Counted from the stretch's first letter, positions 33,674-43,137 are shown. The stretch: DNA of 64,000 nucleotides from Parapusillimonas sp013416435 (GCF_052180245.1 NZ_CP197474.1:4340001-4404000), one strand, 5' to 3'. Notes: generated by a model from the letters alone, not told the origin. Translations and numbers: made by a program.

Positions 33674-34873
33674 ATGCCCCTGACCCTGCCCACAGACGAA
33701 CTCTCCTCCTGGATACGGCTATCGCTCGAGCCCGGCCTCGGCCCGGCGCAAGCACGCGGCTTGTTGGCCGTCGCCGGGCTTCCCCAGGACATCTATGCCT
33801 CTTCAACCAGCCAGTTGACGAAGCTGCTGTCCCCGCCTCTCGCCCAGCAGCTCAAAGCCGCGCCCACGGACGAAGTCCGGGGCGCCATCGACGCCACCCT
33901 GAAATGGCTGGACCATCCGCAGCACCACATCCTGACGCTCGCCGACCCTGGGTATCCAAGGTCTTTGCTGGACATCCATGATCCGCCCCTGCTGCTGTAC
34001 GTAAATGGCGCCGTGTCCCTGCTATCCCGCCCGGGCATCGCCATTGTGGGCGCGCGCAGCGCGACAGTGGCCGGCACGGACAATGCCCGGGCGTTTGCCC
34101 GCTATCTTGCTGAACAAGGCTGGAGCATCGCCAGCGGCCTCGCTCTCGGCATCGACGCCGCCGCACACGAAGGCGCGCTCGCCGCCGGCGCTCGTGGCGG
34201 AAGCACCATTGCGGTGCTTGGCACCGGCATCGATATCGTCTATCCGGCACGTAATCGGGAACTCGCCCATCGCATCGCGGGGGAAGGCGCGCTGGTCTCC
34301 GAATTTCCACTGGGCACCCGCGCCTTGCCTTATCAATTTCCCAAACGGAACCGGCTGGTCGCGGGGCTGTCTCGGGGCGTCCTCGTGGTCGAGGCCGCTC
34401 GCCAAAGCGGCTCGCTCATCACCGCAAGACTCGCCGCGGAAATGGGGCGTGAAGTCTTCGCCATTCCGGGCTCCATCCATTCACCGCTGTCGCGGGGCTG
34501 CCATGCCCTTATCCGGCAAGGCGCCAAGCTGGTCGAATCGGGGCAGGACATCCACGAAGAATTGGGCGCGCCGGGCCTTGCGTCCTCAACGCAGGCGTCG
34601 CCGGCATCGAACAATGCCTCTTCTTCCTGTACGGCATCCGCGTCGCCCGACGGCGACGCCGCGCGGCTGCTGGAGACGCTCGGCTACGATCCGGTCCACA
34701 TCGATCAACTGGCGGCGCGCAGCGGCATGGACCTGCCCCGGCTCAATGCCTGCCTGCTGGAACTCGAACTGTCAGAACATGTTTTTCGGCATGACGATGG
34801 CCGCTTCCAGCGGCGCGGGACCGCAGTGGCGCCGGCGGGTCAAAGGCTTTATGATGACCGGCAATCCTCATGA
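33674..34873 (+). CDS. dprA: DNA-processing protein DprA
   Basis: DprA loads RecA on incoming single-stranded DNA during natural transformation. The 399-residue protein has an N-terminal SAM-like/HhH region, the Rossmann-fold DNA-binding core (GIAIVGARSATVAGTDNARAF, WSIASGLALGIDAAAHEGAL, PKRNRLVAGLSRGVLVVEAARQSGSLITA), and a C-terminal winged-helix domain (about 330-380). A Ser/Ala-rich linker near 305-325 separates the last two. It is often found beside def-fmt, as here. It precedes the HMG-CoA lyase gene by 19 bases. Confidence 0.94.
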   Translation: MPLTLPTDELSSWIRLSLEPGLGPAQARGLLAVAGLPQDIYASSTSQLTKLLSPPLAQQLKAAPTDEVRGAIDATLKWLDHPQHHILTLADPGYPRSLLDIHDPPLLLYVNGAVSLLSRPGIAIVGARSATVAGTDNARAFARYLAEQGWSIASGLALGIDAAAHEGALAAGARGGSTIAVLGTGIDIVYPARNRELAHRIAGEGALVSEFPLGTRALPYQFPKRNRLVAGLSRGVLVVEAARQSGSLITARLAAEMGREVFAIPGSIHSPLSRGCHALIRQGAKLVESGQDIHEELGAPGLASSTQASPASNNASSSCTASASPDGDAARLLETLGYDPVHIDQLAARSGMDLPRLNACLLELELSEHVFRHDDGRFQRRGTAVAPAGQRLYDDRQSS

Positions 34874-34892
34874 ATTCATCGCGAACGCCCAC

Positions 34893-35804
34893 ATGTCCCT
34901 GCCCAGCAAAGTAAAGATCGTGGAAGTCGGCCCGCGCGACGGGCTGCAGAATGAAAAGCAGTTCATCGACACGGCCGTCAAGATCGAACTGGTCGACCGG
35001 CTCAGCGCCGCCGGCTTTCCCAATATCGAATCCGCCTCGTTCGTATCGCCGAAATGGGTGCCACAAATGGCCGACGGCACAGAAGTCATGCAAGGCATAC
35101 AGCGCAGGCCGTCCACCATCTACTCGGCGCTCACACCCAATATGCGCGGCTTCGAGGCGGCGCTTGCCGCCGGGGTCGACGAAGTGGTGATCTTCGGCGC
35201 GGCCAGCGAAGCCTTTTCCCAGCGCAACATCAATTGCAGCATCGACGAATCCCTGATCCGGTTCGAACCGGTCGCGCAGGCGGCGAAGTCTGCGGGCGTG
35301 CTCCTGCGAGGCGCCATCAGCTGCGCCTTGGGCTGCCCCTACCAGGGCGAGACCCCTGTAGCCTCCGTCGTCAACGTCGCCCAGCGCCTGATCGCCATGG
35401 GCTGCGACGAAATCGACGTGGCAGACACCATCGGCACGGGCACGGCACGGCGGGTGGGCGAGGTCATGCGCGCGGTCACCGAAGTCGTCGACCCGGCGCG
35501 CGTTTCCGGCCACTTTCATGACACCTACGGCCAGGCGCTGGCCAACATACTGGCCGCCATGCAGGCCGGCATCACGATTTTCCACAGCTCGGTCGCCGGC
35601 CTGGGAGGCTGTCCTTACGCCAAGGGCGCCACGGGCAACGTCGCGACCGAAGACGTGCTGTACATGCTTCATGGCATGGGCATCGAAACCGGGGTCGACC
35701 TCGACGCCGTCGCCGACATCGGCCAATGGATCTCCGGCCAATTGGGGCGCAAGTCGTCCAGCCGCGCCGGCTCGGCCCTGGCGGCCCGCAAGGCGGCCGC
35801 ATGA
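34893..35804 (+). CDS. Hydroxymethylglutaryl-CoA lyase
   Basis: This enzyme splits HMG-CoA to acetyl-CoA and acetoacetate, the last step of leucine breakdown. The 303-residue TIM barrel has the VGPRDGLQNE motif (Arg15, Asp16), the metal-binding HFHD (His207, His209), and the catalytic loop GGCPYAKGATGNVATED (Cys240). The ATG at 34893 gives the usual length; ATGs at 34851 and 34854, the first with an AAAGG site, would add about 13 residues and overlap dprA. No other leucine-catabolic gene is adjacent. It overlaps the next gene by four bases. Confidence 0.95.
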   Translation: MSLPSKVKIVEVGPRDGLQNEKQFIDTAVKIELVDRLSAAGFPNIESASFVSPKWVPQMADGTEVMQGIQRRPSTIYSALTPNMRGFEAALAAGVDEVVIFGAASEAFSQRNINCSIDESLIRFEPVAQAAKSAGVLLRGAISCALGCPYQGETPVASVVNVAQRLIAMGCDEIDVADTIGTGTARRVGEVMRAVTEVVDPARVSGHFHDTYGQALANILAAMQAGITIFHSSVAGLGGCPYAKGATGNVATEDVLYMLHGMGIETGVDLDAVADIGQWISGQLGRKSSSRAGSALAARKAAA

Positions 35805-36280
35805 ATCTGCTGGGCCACCAACGTCCCAGCGCCGAAGAACATGCCCAACTGATGCAGGAACTGGGGCCTCTGCCCCTCAGCGGCGTGGCCTGGCCTAAAT
35901 GGATCAAGGCGCTTGCCTGTGCCGTCCTGGTGTTCATCGGCGTGCAAATCGCCATCACCGCGGCAGGGCCCGTCGGGCAAAACATCAGCCCTATGGTGGC
36001 AGGCAGCATCATGCTGTGCTTCGTCGGTCTGGTGGTGCTTGCCCGCTACATGCTGGTGTCGGTGACCAGCATCACGCATGAAGGCATACGCCAAACCTGG
36101 CTCGGCCGTCGGGAAGTCGATTGGCAGGACATCACCTTCGCCAAATTCGTTCCGCTGCTTGCATCGAAGCGCCTGATCTGCTTCACCAGCCGGGGCCGGC
36201 CGGTGGTGTTCCAGGCGGGTACCCAGGAACTCCAGATCGCGTTTGCGCGGATTGCGCTGGTGTACAGGCGGCGCAGGTAG
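35801..36280 (+). CDS. Small membrane protein with PH-like C-terminal domain, function unknown
   Basis: I do not recognise a named family. The 159-residue product has two predicted membrane segments (about 35-54 and 65-85) and then a beta-strand-rich region (about 87-155) with GIRQTWLGRREVDWQDI, resembling bacterial PH-like domains in which a membrane-proximal strand pattern ends in a W-x-D-I motif. Its ATGA overlaps the end of the HMG-CoA lyase gene, suggesting coupling. It converges on the amino-acid binding-protein gene across repeat cluster 8. Confidence 0.75.
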   Translation: MNLLGHQRPSAEEHAQLMQELGPLPLSGVAWPKWIKALACAVLVFIGVQIAITAAGPVGQNISPMVAGSIMLCFVGLVVLARYMLVSVTSITHEGIRQTWLGRREVDWQDITFAKFVPLLASKRLICFTSRGRPVVFQAGTQELQIAFARIALVYRRRR

Positions 36281-36295
36281 CTGCGGGTCTGCATA

Positions 36296-36325
36296 GGGGT
36301 CAGACCCCGTACGGGGTCTGACCCC
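36296..36325. repeat. Palindromic repeat 8, between the small membrane protein gene and the amino-acid binding-protein gene
   Basis: A single perfect 30-bp copy with spacer GTAC lies between the stop codons of two converging genes, 15 bases after one and eight before the other. It is the cleanest example of one unit at a convergent junction. Confidence 0.94.
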
Positions 36326-36333
36326 TCCAACAC

Positions 36334-37350
36334 TTACCTTATCGGCAACGCATACATCAGCCCGCCATCGGTCCATTGCGCATTCAGCCCGCGCTGGATC
36401 TTCAGCGGGCTGCCCTGGCCAACGTTGCGCTCGAAGCTTTCGCCGTAGTTGCCTACCTGCTTGATGATGTTGTAAGCCCATTTTTCGTCCAGGCCCATGT
36501 TCTTGCCCGAACCTTCCGTCACACCCAGCAAGCGCATGATGTTCGGATTGTCGCTCTTCAACTGCTCATCCACATTGCTGGAGCTGACCCCCAGTTCCTC
36601 CGCGCCCACCATCGCGTGCAGCGTCCATTTGACGACGTTCAGCCAGGCATCGTCCCCCTGGCGCACGAAGGGGCCGAGAGGCTCCTTGGAAATGATCTCG
36701 GGCAGCACCTGGTAGTCATCCGGATTGGACAGCTTCGAAATACGTATGGAGGCCAGGCCGGATGCATCCGTCGTGAAGACATCGCAGCGCCCCGCAGCAA
36801 AGGCATTGACGACCTCGTTGAACTGTTCGATGACCACAGGCTTGTAGGTAACCTTGTTGGCTCGCGCCCAGTCAGCCATCGTGTTCTCGTTGGAGGTGCC
36901 GGTTTGCATGCATACCGAAGCGCCGTCGAGCTCTTTCGCGCTCTTGACCCCTAGCGACTTGGACACCAGGAAGCCCTGACCGTCATAGAAGTTCACGCCC
37001 GCCGAGATCGCGCCCAAGGCCGTATCGCGCTGCTGCGTGACAGTGGTGTTGCGGGCCAGCAGGTCGATCTCGCCCGATTGCAGGGCCGTGAAGCGCTGCT
37101 GTGAATTGAGCGGAACGGCCTTGAATTTGGACGCATCACCGAGAACAGCCGCCGCCACCGCGCGGCAGACGTCGACATCCAGCCCCTGCCATTCGCCCTT
37201 CGAATCGGGTGCCGAGAAGCCGGCGAAGCCGGTCGTCACTCCGCACTGCACAACGCCGCGCTTTTTGACGATGTCCAGCGTATCGGCCTGCGCGGCTTGC
37301 GCCACGGCGAACACAGCCATTACACCGAAGGCGTACTTGAACTTGCGCAT
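36334..37350 (-). CDS. Amino-acid ABC transporter periplasmic binding protein (AapJ-like)
   Basis: The 338-residue precursor has a signal peptide (cleavage near AQA-DTLD, residue 22-23) and an SBP_bac_3 domain: VQCGVTTGFAGFSAPDSKGEWQGLDVDVCRAVAAAVLGD, LNSQQRFTALQSGEIDLLARN and FDEKWAYNIIKQVGNYGESFERN-like C-terminus. The long C-terminal part is typical of the general L-amino-acid receptors AapJ/BztA. No aapQMP permease genes are beside it. An AGGGGA site precedes the ATG at 37350. It lies 85 bases downstream of the PaaK-like gene and may be a separate unit. Confidence 0.9.
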   Translation of the reverse strand: MRKFKYAFGVMAVFAVAQAAQADTLDIVKKRGVVQCGVTTGFAGFSAPDSKGEWQGLDVDVCRAVAAAVLGDASKFKAVPLNSQQRFTALQSGEIDLLARNTTVTQQRDTALGAISAGVNFYDGQGFLVSKSLGVKSAKELDGASVCMQTGTSNENTMADWARANKVTYKPVVIEQFNEVVNAFAAGRCDVFTTDASGLASIRISKLSNPDDYQVLPEIISKEPLGPFVRQGDDAWLNVVKWTLHAMVGAEELGVSSSNVDEQLKSDNPNIMRLLGVTEGSGKNMGLDEKWAYNIIKQVGNYGESFERNVGQGSPLKIQRGLNAQWTDGGLMYALPIR

Positions 37351-37435
37351 AACATTCCCCTGTAAGAAACAACGTGGATTTCCGCTGCATCTTACTGCAA
37401 AGCCGATGGGGGCCACACCTCATATGCTTATGGCA

Positions 37436-38710
37436 TCATTCGTAACGGCGTATGTCGTCGATGACCTTTCCATCATTGGGCAGCGTGCCGGGTGCGACCG
37501 GCTCGATATCGGCGCGCAGCTTGGTAAGCTCCCGGACCGAAGCGGCCAGCTGATCGAGGACTTCCTGTCGGGGTTCCGGCAGTTCGACTTTCAGCACCAT
37601 GACATCGCTGCCCGGCGAACCGCTGACCACCAACCTTAGCCGTCCGACCTCGGGATGCCGCTTGAGCACACCGGCCACCTGCCCGGGATGCACGAACATG
37701 CCTCGCACCTTGGTGGTCTGGTCGGCTCGGCCCATCCAGCCCTTGATGCGCAGATTGCTGCGGCCGCAAGGCGACTGCCCGGCCATCAAGGCGGACAGGT
37801 CGCCCGTGCCGAAGCGCACCAGAGGGTAGTCGGGATTCAGCGTCGTGACCACGACTTCGCCCACTTCCCCGGCAGGCACGGGCTGGCTCGTGCCCGGCCG
37901 GACGATTTCCAGGATGATGTCTTCGTTGACGACCAGGCCCTCACGCGCAGAGGTTTCGAAAGCGATCATGCCCAGGTCGGCGCTGCCATAGGCCTGGTAG
38001 CCGTCGATTCCGCGACCCGCGAACCAGTCGCGCAGCGATGGCGGAAAGGCCTCGCCGGAAAACAGCGCGCGCTTGAGGGAGGGCAGCTCGACGCCTTGCT
38101 CATCGGCTTTCTCCAGGATGATCTTGAGAAAGCTCGGCGTGCCCGTATACCCGGAAGGGGCCAGATCGGCGATGGCCTGGACCTGTTGCTCCGTCTGCCC
38201 CACGCCACCCGGAAACACCGTGCATCCCAAGGCATGGGCCGCCGTCTCCATCATCGAGCCGGCCGGCGTGAAATGATAGGAGAAGCAGTTGTAGACCAGG
38301 TCGCCCTTGCGAAAACCCGCCGCATAGAGCGAGCGGGCGAACCCCCAATAGTCCGGACGGGCGCTTTCGGGCTCGTAGATGGGGCCGGGCGATGCGAAGA
38401 CTCGCAAGGCGTCGCCCCATCCTATGGCGGAAAACCCACCGAAGACTCGGCTTGAAGAAGGCTGCCCCGACGGCCCGCCCTGCTGCCTCATGGCCAGCTG
38501 CGCCTGCAGCAGCTCGCTCTTGCGTATGACAGGAATGCGTTCCAGGCCGGAGCGGCTGCCGGCCGCCTGCGGATCCACGCCCTGCAGCTGCTGCGCGATG
38601 GCCGGCGCCCGGGAACGGGCACGTGCCAGGAGAGCCGGCAGTCGGGAGAAAAGCTCGCGCTCGCGTTCCTCGGGGGAGATCGCCTCGCGATCCTGATAGT
38701 ATGGATTCAT
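37436..38710 (-). CDS. Phenylacetate-CoA ligase-like AMP-forming enzyme
   Basis: This is an ANL-superfamily adenylate-forming ligase of the PaaK type; 424 residues is the usual size. Visible elements are the N-terminal HSRL-like helix region, YNCFSYHFTPAGSMMETAAHALG, the nucleotide motif YQAYGSADLG, VRFGTGDLSAL, and the hinge WMGRADQTTKVRGMFVHPGQV, which marks PaaK proteins. The substrate may be an aromatic acid. It is the last gene of the acs-livGHMKF cluster and begins eight bases after livF. Confidence 0.88.
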   Translation of the reverse strand: MNPYYQDREAISPEERERELFSRLPALLARARSRAPAIAQQLQGVDPQAAGSRSGLERIPVIRKSELLQAQLAMRQQGGPSGQPSSSRVFGGFSAIGWGDALRVFASPGPIYEPESARPDYWGFARSLYAAGFRKGDLVYNCFSYHFTPAGSMMETAAHALGCTVFPGGVGQTEQQVQAIADLAPSGYTGTPSFLKIILEKADEQGVELPSLKRALFSGEAFPPSLRDWFAGRGIDGYQAYGSADLGMIAFETSAREGLVVNEDIILEIVRPGTSQPVPAGEVGEVVVTTLNPDYPLVRFGTGDLSALMAGQSPCGRSNLRIKGWMGRADQTTKVRGMFVHPGQVAGVLKRHPEVGRLRLVVSGSPGSDVMVLKVELPEPRQEVLDQLAASVRELTKLRADIEPVAPGTLPNDGKVIDDIRRYE

Positions 38711-38718
38711 GACAGGCC

Positions 38719-39567
38719 CTAAGCCAGCCAGCGCTTGCGCCGCCGGTAGAATTTGGTGTCTCGGAAGCTCTTGCGTTCGCCGCTGGACACGCCCAGGTAA
38801 AACTCCTTGACGTCTTCGTTCTGGGCCAGTTCGGATGCCCGGCCGTCCATCATTACACGGCCGTTCTCCAGAATGTAGCCATAGTCGGCATAGCGAAGGG
38901 CGATATTGGTGTTCTGCTCGGCCAATAGAAAACTGACGCGCTCCCGCACATTGAGGTCGCGGACGATCTCGAAGATTTCCTCGACGATCTGCGGGGCCAG
39001 CCCCATGGAAGGCTCATCGAGCAATATCATGGTGGGATTGGCCATCAGCGCGCGGCCGATGGCCGTCATTTGCTGCTCGCCGCCCGATGTATAACCCGCC
39101 TGGCTCCCGCGCCGCTGCTTGAGCCGGGGAAAGTACTGGTAGACTTTTTCCAGTTCGGCATTGAGATCGCCGCGGCTCAACGAGCGCGTGTAGGCGCCCG
39201 TCAGCAGGTTTTCTTCTATCGTCAGGTGTGCGAAGCAGTGGCGGCCTTCCATGACCTGCACCACGCCCCGCTTGACCAGATCGGCCGGCGTGAGTTTTTC
39301 GATGCGTTCTCCGCGATAGTCGATGCTGCCCTTGGTCACGTCCCCGCGCTCGGCCTTCAACAAATTGGACACCGCACGCAGCGTCGTCGTCTTGCCTGCG
39401 CCGTTCGCGCCCAGCAAGGCCACGATGCGGCCTTGGGGCACGCATAGCGATACGCCCTTCAGGACCAGGATCACGTGGTTGTAGATGACCTCGATGCCGT
39501 TGACGTTCAGGAGAATGTCCGGCACCTGGGCCGTAGCCGCTTCGTTCGTACTCATGATGACCGCCAT
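38719..39567 (-). CDS. livF: Branched-chain-type ABC importer ATP-binding protein LivF
   Basis: This is one of two ATPases of a liv-type importer. The 282-residue protein has Walker A GANGAGKTT (53-61), signature SGGEQQM, Walker B MILLDEPSMGL and an H-loop AEQN variant, typical LivF. The C-terminal 25 residues (SFRDTKFYRRRKRWL) extend beyond ordinary LivF. Starts at 39567 (MAVI) or 39555 (MSTNE) are both possible, with no strong ribosome site. It follows livK by 46 bases. Confidence 0.93.
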   Translation of the reverse strand: MAVIMSTNEAATAQVPDILLNVNGIEVIYNHVILVLKGVSLCVPQGRIVALLGANGAGKTTTLRAVSNLLKAERGDVTKGSIDYRGERIEKLTPADLVKRGVVQVMEGRHCFAHLTIEENLLTGAYTRSLSRGDLNAELEKVYQYFPRLKQRRGSQAGYTSGGEQQMTAIGRALMANPTMILLDEPSMGLAPQIVEEIFEIVRDLNVRERVSFLLAEQNTNIALRYADYGYILENGRVMMDGRASELAQNEDVKEFYLGVSSGERKSFRDTKFYRRRKRWLA

Positions 39568-39613
39568 GGTTGGGGCCGGGCCGGCGCGGACGCCTTGCCG
39601 GCCCGATGCACAA

Positions 39614-40936
39614 TCAGCCCGCGCAGTTGCGAACTTCCAGCTTCTTCTCGGCGGCGTACTTGGCGCCTAGCTCTTTCACCAGCGGCTGGACATAATCCTT
39701 GTTGGATTGATACCAGTCGGAGACGATGTTGAACTTCGCGCCGTCCCACTGGATGATGCGCGCCCAGTCGTCGCCCATGTGATTGCTGCAGCTGGTCTTG
39801 ACCGGACGCATCAGCTTGGCGAAGCCCAGTTCCTCCAGGCGTTCCTGCGTGATGTTCAGGTTCTCGAAGCCCCATTGCACCTGTTCGGGCGTCATGTGCT
39901 TGCCCTTGCCGAATTTTTCCTGTGCGGTACGGATGGCTTCGACCTGCAGCATCGAGATCATCATGCCGCGGGTATGCGCGATACTGCCCACGTACTTGCC
40001 CTGGGTGTCGGAGCCCTGGCCTTTGTCGTACACATGCTTCTTCAGGTCTTCGTGCACGCGGCCATGGTCGGCGCTGTTGTGTATGGTGATTCCGTTATAC
40101 CCTTTCGCGACCTGCCCCAGGTCATTGAGGTCGGTTTCAGAGCTGGCCCACCAGATGCCGTACATCTTGTCGCGCGGATACCCCACGGCCTGTGCCTCGC
40201 GCACGGCGGTGGGCGTCATGATGCCGGCGCTCCAGAGCAGCAGGTAGTCCGGACGGCTCTGGCGTATCTGCAGCCAGGTGGACTTCTGTTCGACTCCGGG
40301 CGCGGTCACCGGATACAGCAGCAGCTCGAATCCATTGGCCTTGGCGCGCGACTGGAGCAGGACGATGGGCTCCTTGCCGTAGGGCGAATCGTGATAGACC
40401 AGCGCGATCTTCTTGCCCTTGAGCTTGTCCTCGCCGCCGACTTTCTTTGCGATATCCTGGATCATGACGTCGGCCGCCGTCCAGTAGGTGCCCAGCAAGG
40501 GGAAGTTCCACTTGAACACGGATCCGTCGGCGGACTGCGACAGGCCATAGCCGACGGTTTCAATGGAGACGCCATCGACGATCGCCTTATCGGTCAGGGC
40601 GAAAGTGATGCCGGTGGACTGCGTATCGAAGCCCGATGCGCCGCCATGCTTGGCCTTCAGGCGTTCATAGCATTCCACGCCCTTGTCCGTCGCATAAGCG
40701 GTTTCGCATTCCTCGTAGACGATTTTCACGCCATTGATGCCGCCGTCGCGCTCATTGACCAGCTTGAGGTAGTCCATTTTCCCGTCGGCCCACGGAATGC
40801 CCAGGGGCGCGAATGAACCTGTGCGATAGGCCAGCAACGGTATGAATTGCTCCGCCGCCGCAGCGGGAAGCGAAGCGGCGGCCAGCGAACCGGCGACCGC
40901 TGCCATGGCAACTGCGTATTTAAGGGAAACCTTCAT
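39614..40936 (-). CDS. livK: Liv-type periplasmic substrate-binding protein
   Basis: The 440-residue precursor has a signal peptide (MKVSLKYAVAMAAVAGSLAAASLPAAAA, cleavage near residue 28) and a Peripla_BP_6 domain. At 440 residues it is longer than the 360-380 of classical LivK, and lacks the usual LivK N-terminal pattern (here AAEQFIPLLAYRTGSFAPLGIPWADG), a form seen in receptors near acyl-CoA ligases. That suggests a larger or aromatic carboxylate ligand rather than leucine. A strong GGAG site precedes the ATG at 40936. The livM stop is 162 bases upstream on the strand. Confidence 0.88.
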   Translation of the reverse strand: MKVSLKYAVAMAAVAGSLAAASLPAAAAEQFIPLLAYRTGSFAPLGIPWADGKMDYLKLVNERDGGINGVKIVYEECETAYATDKGVECYERLKAKHGGASGFDTQSTGITFALTDKAIVDGVSIETVGYGLSQSADGSVFKWNFPLLGTYWTAADVMIQDIAKKVGGEDKLKGKKIALVYHDSPYGKEPIVLLQSRAKANGFELLLYPVTAPGVEQKSTWLQIRQSRPDYLLLWSAGIMTPTAVREAQAVGYPRDKMYGIWWASSETDLNDLGQVAKGYNGITIHNSADHGRVHEDLKKHVYDKGQGSDTQGKYVGSIAHTRGMMISMLQVEAIRTAQEKFGKGKHMTPEQVQWGFENLNITQERLEELGFAKLMRPVKTSCSNHMGDDWARIIQWDGAKFNIVSDWYQSNKDYVQPLVKELGAKYAAEKKLEVRNCAG

Positions 40937-41098
40937 CTCCAACTCCTCCGTGGTGTCTGAATGCACCGTTGTGTTTCAGCGTAGCCAAAACAGGCCAGCC
41001 GCCTCGTTATTCCGCTTCCCGCCCTTTGCCCGCATTGCCGCCTTGACGGCGCAGGCTGGACGGATGGTGAAACGGAATCAGCCGATTTCCCGTTCTGA

Positions 41099-42163
41099 TC
41101 AATGCGGAAACGGCCAGATCCTGAGTTTTTCCTTGCCTATGCTCCAAAGCCGTGCCAAGCCATGTGGCTCGACAATGAGAAAAAATACGATCAGGGCGCC
41201 GAAGACCATGTGTTCGATGTGCGAAGCCGTGTCCACCGCCAGGGAAAGGCCGAAGAAATGCGGCACATTGGTGAGGAACACCGGCAACAGCACCATGAAA
41301 GCCGCGCCGAAGAAGCTGCCGATGATGGAACCCAGGCCGCCGATGATGACGATGAACAGCAGCTGCAGCGAACGGTTCAGGTCGAAGGCCAGGGGTTCCC
41401 AGGAACCCAGGTGGATATAGGCCCACAGGGCGCCCGCCACGCCGATGATGAACGAGCTGACCGCGAAGGCCGTGAGTTTGGCGTAGACGGGCCTTATGCC
41501 GATGACGGAGGCCGCGACGTCCATGTCGCGTATGGCCATCCATTGCCGGCCGATGGCGCCGCGCACCAGATTCTTGGCCAGAAGCGCGAAGACCACCACG
41601 AAAGCCAGGACGAAGAGATAGCGCTGCACCGGCGTCTGGACCGGCAGGCCGAAAGCGGACAGCGCCGGCACCGACACGTTGCCGGACGACGAATAATTGG
41701 TGAAATAGGGAATGCGCAGGAAGGCCCAGTCGACGAAGAACTGCGCCGCCAGCGTGGTCACCGCCAGGTACAGGCCCCGTATACGCAAGCTGGGCACGCC
41801 GAACACCACACCCACCAGGGTTGCGAAGACGCCGCCCAGAAGAATCTGCACCACCAGTGGCGTCGCGGGCAACCGCACGCCGAAATTCCAGGCAGCGTAG
41901 GCGCCCACCGCCATGAAGGCGCCCGACCCGATGGAGATCTGCCCGCAATACCCCACGAGGATATTCAGGCCGATGGCCGCCAGCGAAAGAATCAGGAAGG
42001 GCGTGAGTATGGCCTGAAGGAAATACGGCGTGGCGAGCAGGGGCACCGCCACGACGGCGATGGCAAGCATCCCCAGGACGAACACCCGGTCCTGACGTAT
42101 GGGGAAAATCTGTTGATCCGCCCGGTACGTGCTTTTGAACTGGCCGTTTTCACGATAGAACAT
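41099..42163 (-). CDS. livM: Branched-chain-type ABC importer permease LivM
   Basis: The 354-residue permease has eight to nine hydrophobic segments and the LivM motifs GLNILVGYCGQISIGSGAFMAVGAYAA, RIRGLYLAVTTLAAQFFVDW, IRDMDVAASVIGI (EAA-like loop contacting the ATPases) and IIGGLGSIIGSFFGAAFMVLLP. It starts 29 bases after livH. The 162-base gap to livK contains no further gene; I see no confident terminator there. Confidence 0.94.
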   Translation of the reverse strand: MFYRENGQFKSTYRADQQIFPIRQDRVFVLGMLAIAVVAVPLLATPYFLQAILTPFLILSLAAIGLNILVGYCGQISIGSGAFMAVGAYAAWNFGVRLPATPLVVQILLGGVFATLVGVVFGVPSLRIRGLYLAVTTLAAQFFVDWAFLRIPYFTNYSSSGNVSVPALSAFGLPVQTPVQRYLFVLAFVVVFALLAKNLVRGAIGRQWMAIRDMDVAASVIGIRPVYAKLTAFAVSSFIIGVAGALWAYIHLGSWEPLAFDLNRSLQLLFIVIIGGLGSIIGSFFGAAFMVLLPVFLTNVPHFFGLSLAVDTASHIEHMVFGALIVFFLIVEPHGLARLWSIGKEKLRIWPFPH

Positions 42164-42192
42164 AGTCTTTCCGCCTCATCCTCTATGGCCTG

Positions 42193-43122
42193 TTAAACAC
42201 GGTCTATGATTTTTTCGCCGAACAGGCCCTGCGGCCTGAACAGCAGGAACACCAGAGCCAGCATGTAGGCGAACCAGATTTCGATGCCTCCGCCCACGAA
42301 GGGGCCCAGGTAGACCTCGGAGAGTTTTTCGCCCACCCCGATGATCAGCCCGCCGATGATCGCCCCCGGCACCGAGGTCAGCCCGCCCAGGATCACGACC
42401 GGCAAGGCCCGCAGCGCAGCGGTGGACAATGTGAACTGAACGCCGAACTTCGAGCCCCAGATGATGCCGGCCACCAGTGCGACCAGCCCGGCGACGGTCC
42501 AGACCACCACCCATATCCGGTTCAGGGGTATGCCGATGGACTGCGCCGCCTGGTGGTCGTCGGCCACAGCCCGCAAGGCGCGGCCCACGCTGGTGTACTG
42601 GAAGAAAAAAGCCAGGGTGGCCACCAGCAAGGCTGCGATGACCGCCGCGGTAAGGTCTTCCAGGCTGATCAGCAAGCCGCCTTCGAAGATGCCGTCCAGG
42701 ATGAAGGCCGGATCCTTGGGCATGCCGACGTTGATGGAATACACGCTGCTGCCGAACATAATCTGGCCCATGCCGTCGAGGAAATAGCTGATGCCTATGG
42801 TGGCCATCAGCAGTGTCGTGCCTTCCTGGTTGACCAGGTAGCGCAGCACCCAGCGCTCGATGATCACCGCAATCAGCCACATGAACAGCGCGCTGACGAC
42901 GAAGGCCAGGAGATTGCCGAGAATCATGCTTTCGATGCCCAGCCATCGCGGTATCCATTCCGAGAACCGGGCCATGGACAAGGCGGCGATCAGCACCATG
43001 GCGCCCTGCGCGAAATTGAAGACGCCCGAGGCCTTGAAGATCAGTACGAAGCCCAGCGCCACGAGGGAATACAGCATTCCCGTCATCAAGCCGCCAAACA
43101 ATGTTTCCAGGAAAAATGCCAT
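42193..43122 (-). CDS. livH: Branched-chain-type ABC importer permease LivH
   Basis: The 309-residue permease has about eight membrane segments, starting with LYSLVALGFVLIFKASGVFNFAQGAMV, a LivH hallmark, then VGRALRAVADDHQAAQSIGI (cytoplasmic coupling loop) and LGGLTSVPGAIIGGLIIGVGE. It lies 15 bases after livG on the minus strand. It is a standard-length member with no anomaly. Confidence 0.94.
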   Translation of the reverse strand: MAFFLETLFGGLMTGMLYSLVALGFVLIFKASGVFNFAQGAMVLIAALSMARFSEWIPRWLGIESMILGNLLAFVVSALFMWLIAVIIERWVLRYLVNQEGTTLLMATIGISYFLDGMGQIMFGSSVYSINVGMPKDPAFILDGIFEGGLLISLEDLTAAVIAALLVATLAFFFQYTSVGRALRAVADDHQAAQSIGIPLNRIWVVVWTVAGLVALVAGIIWGSKFGVQFTLSTAALRALPVVILGGLTSVPGAIIGGLIIGVGEKLSEVYLGPFVGGGIEIWFAYMLALVFLLFRPQGLFGEKIIDRV

Positions 43123-43137
43123 GTTTGCGGTCCTTTC

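Noticed and set aside
40937..41098. A possible small gene or regulatory RNA in the livM-livK gap
   Set aside because: No ORF with a ribosome site and no strong hairpin with a T-run was seen.
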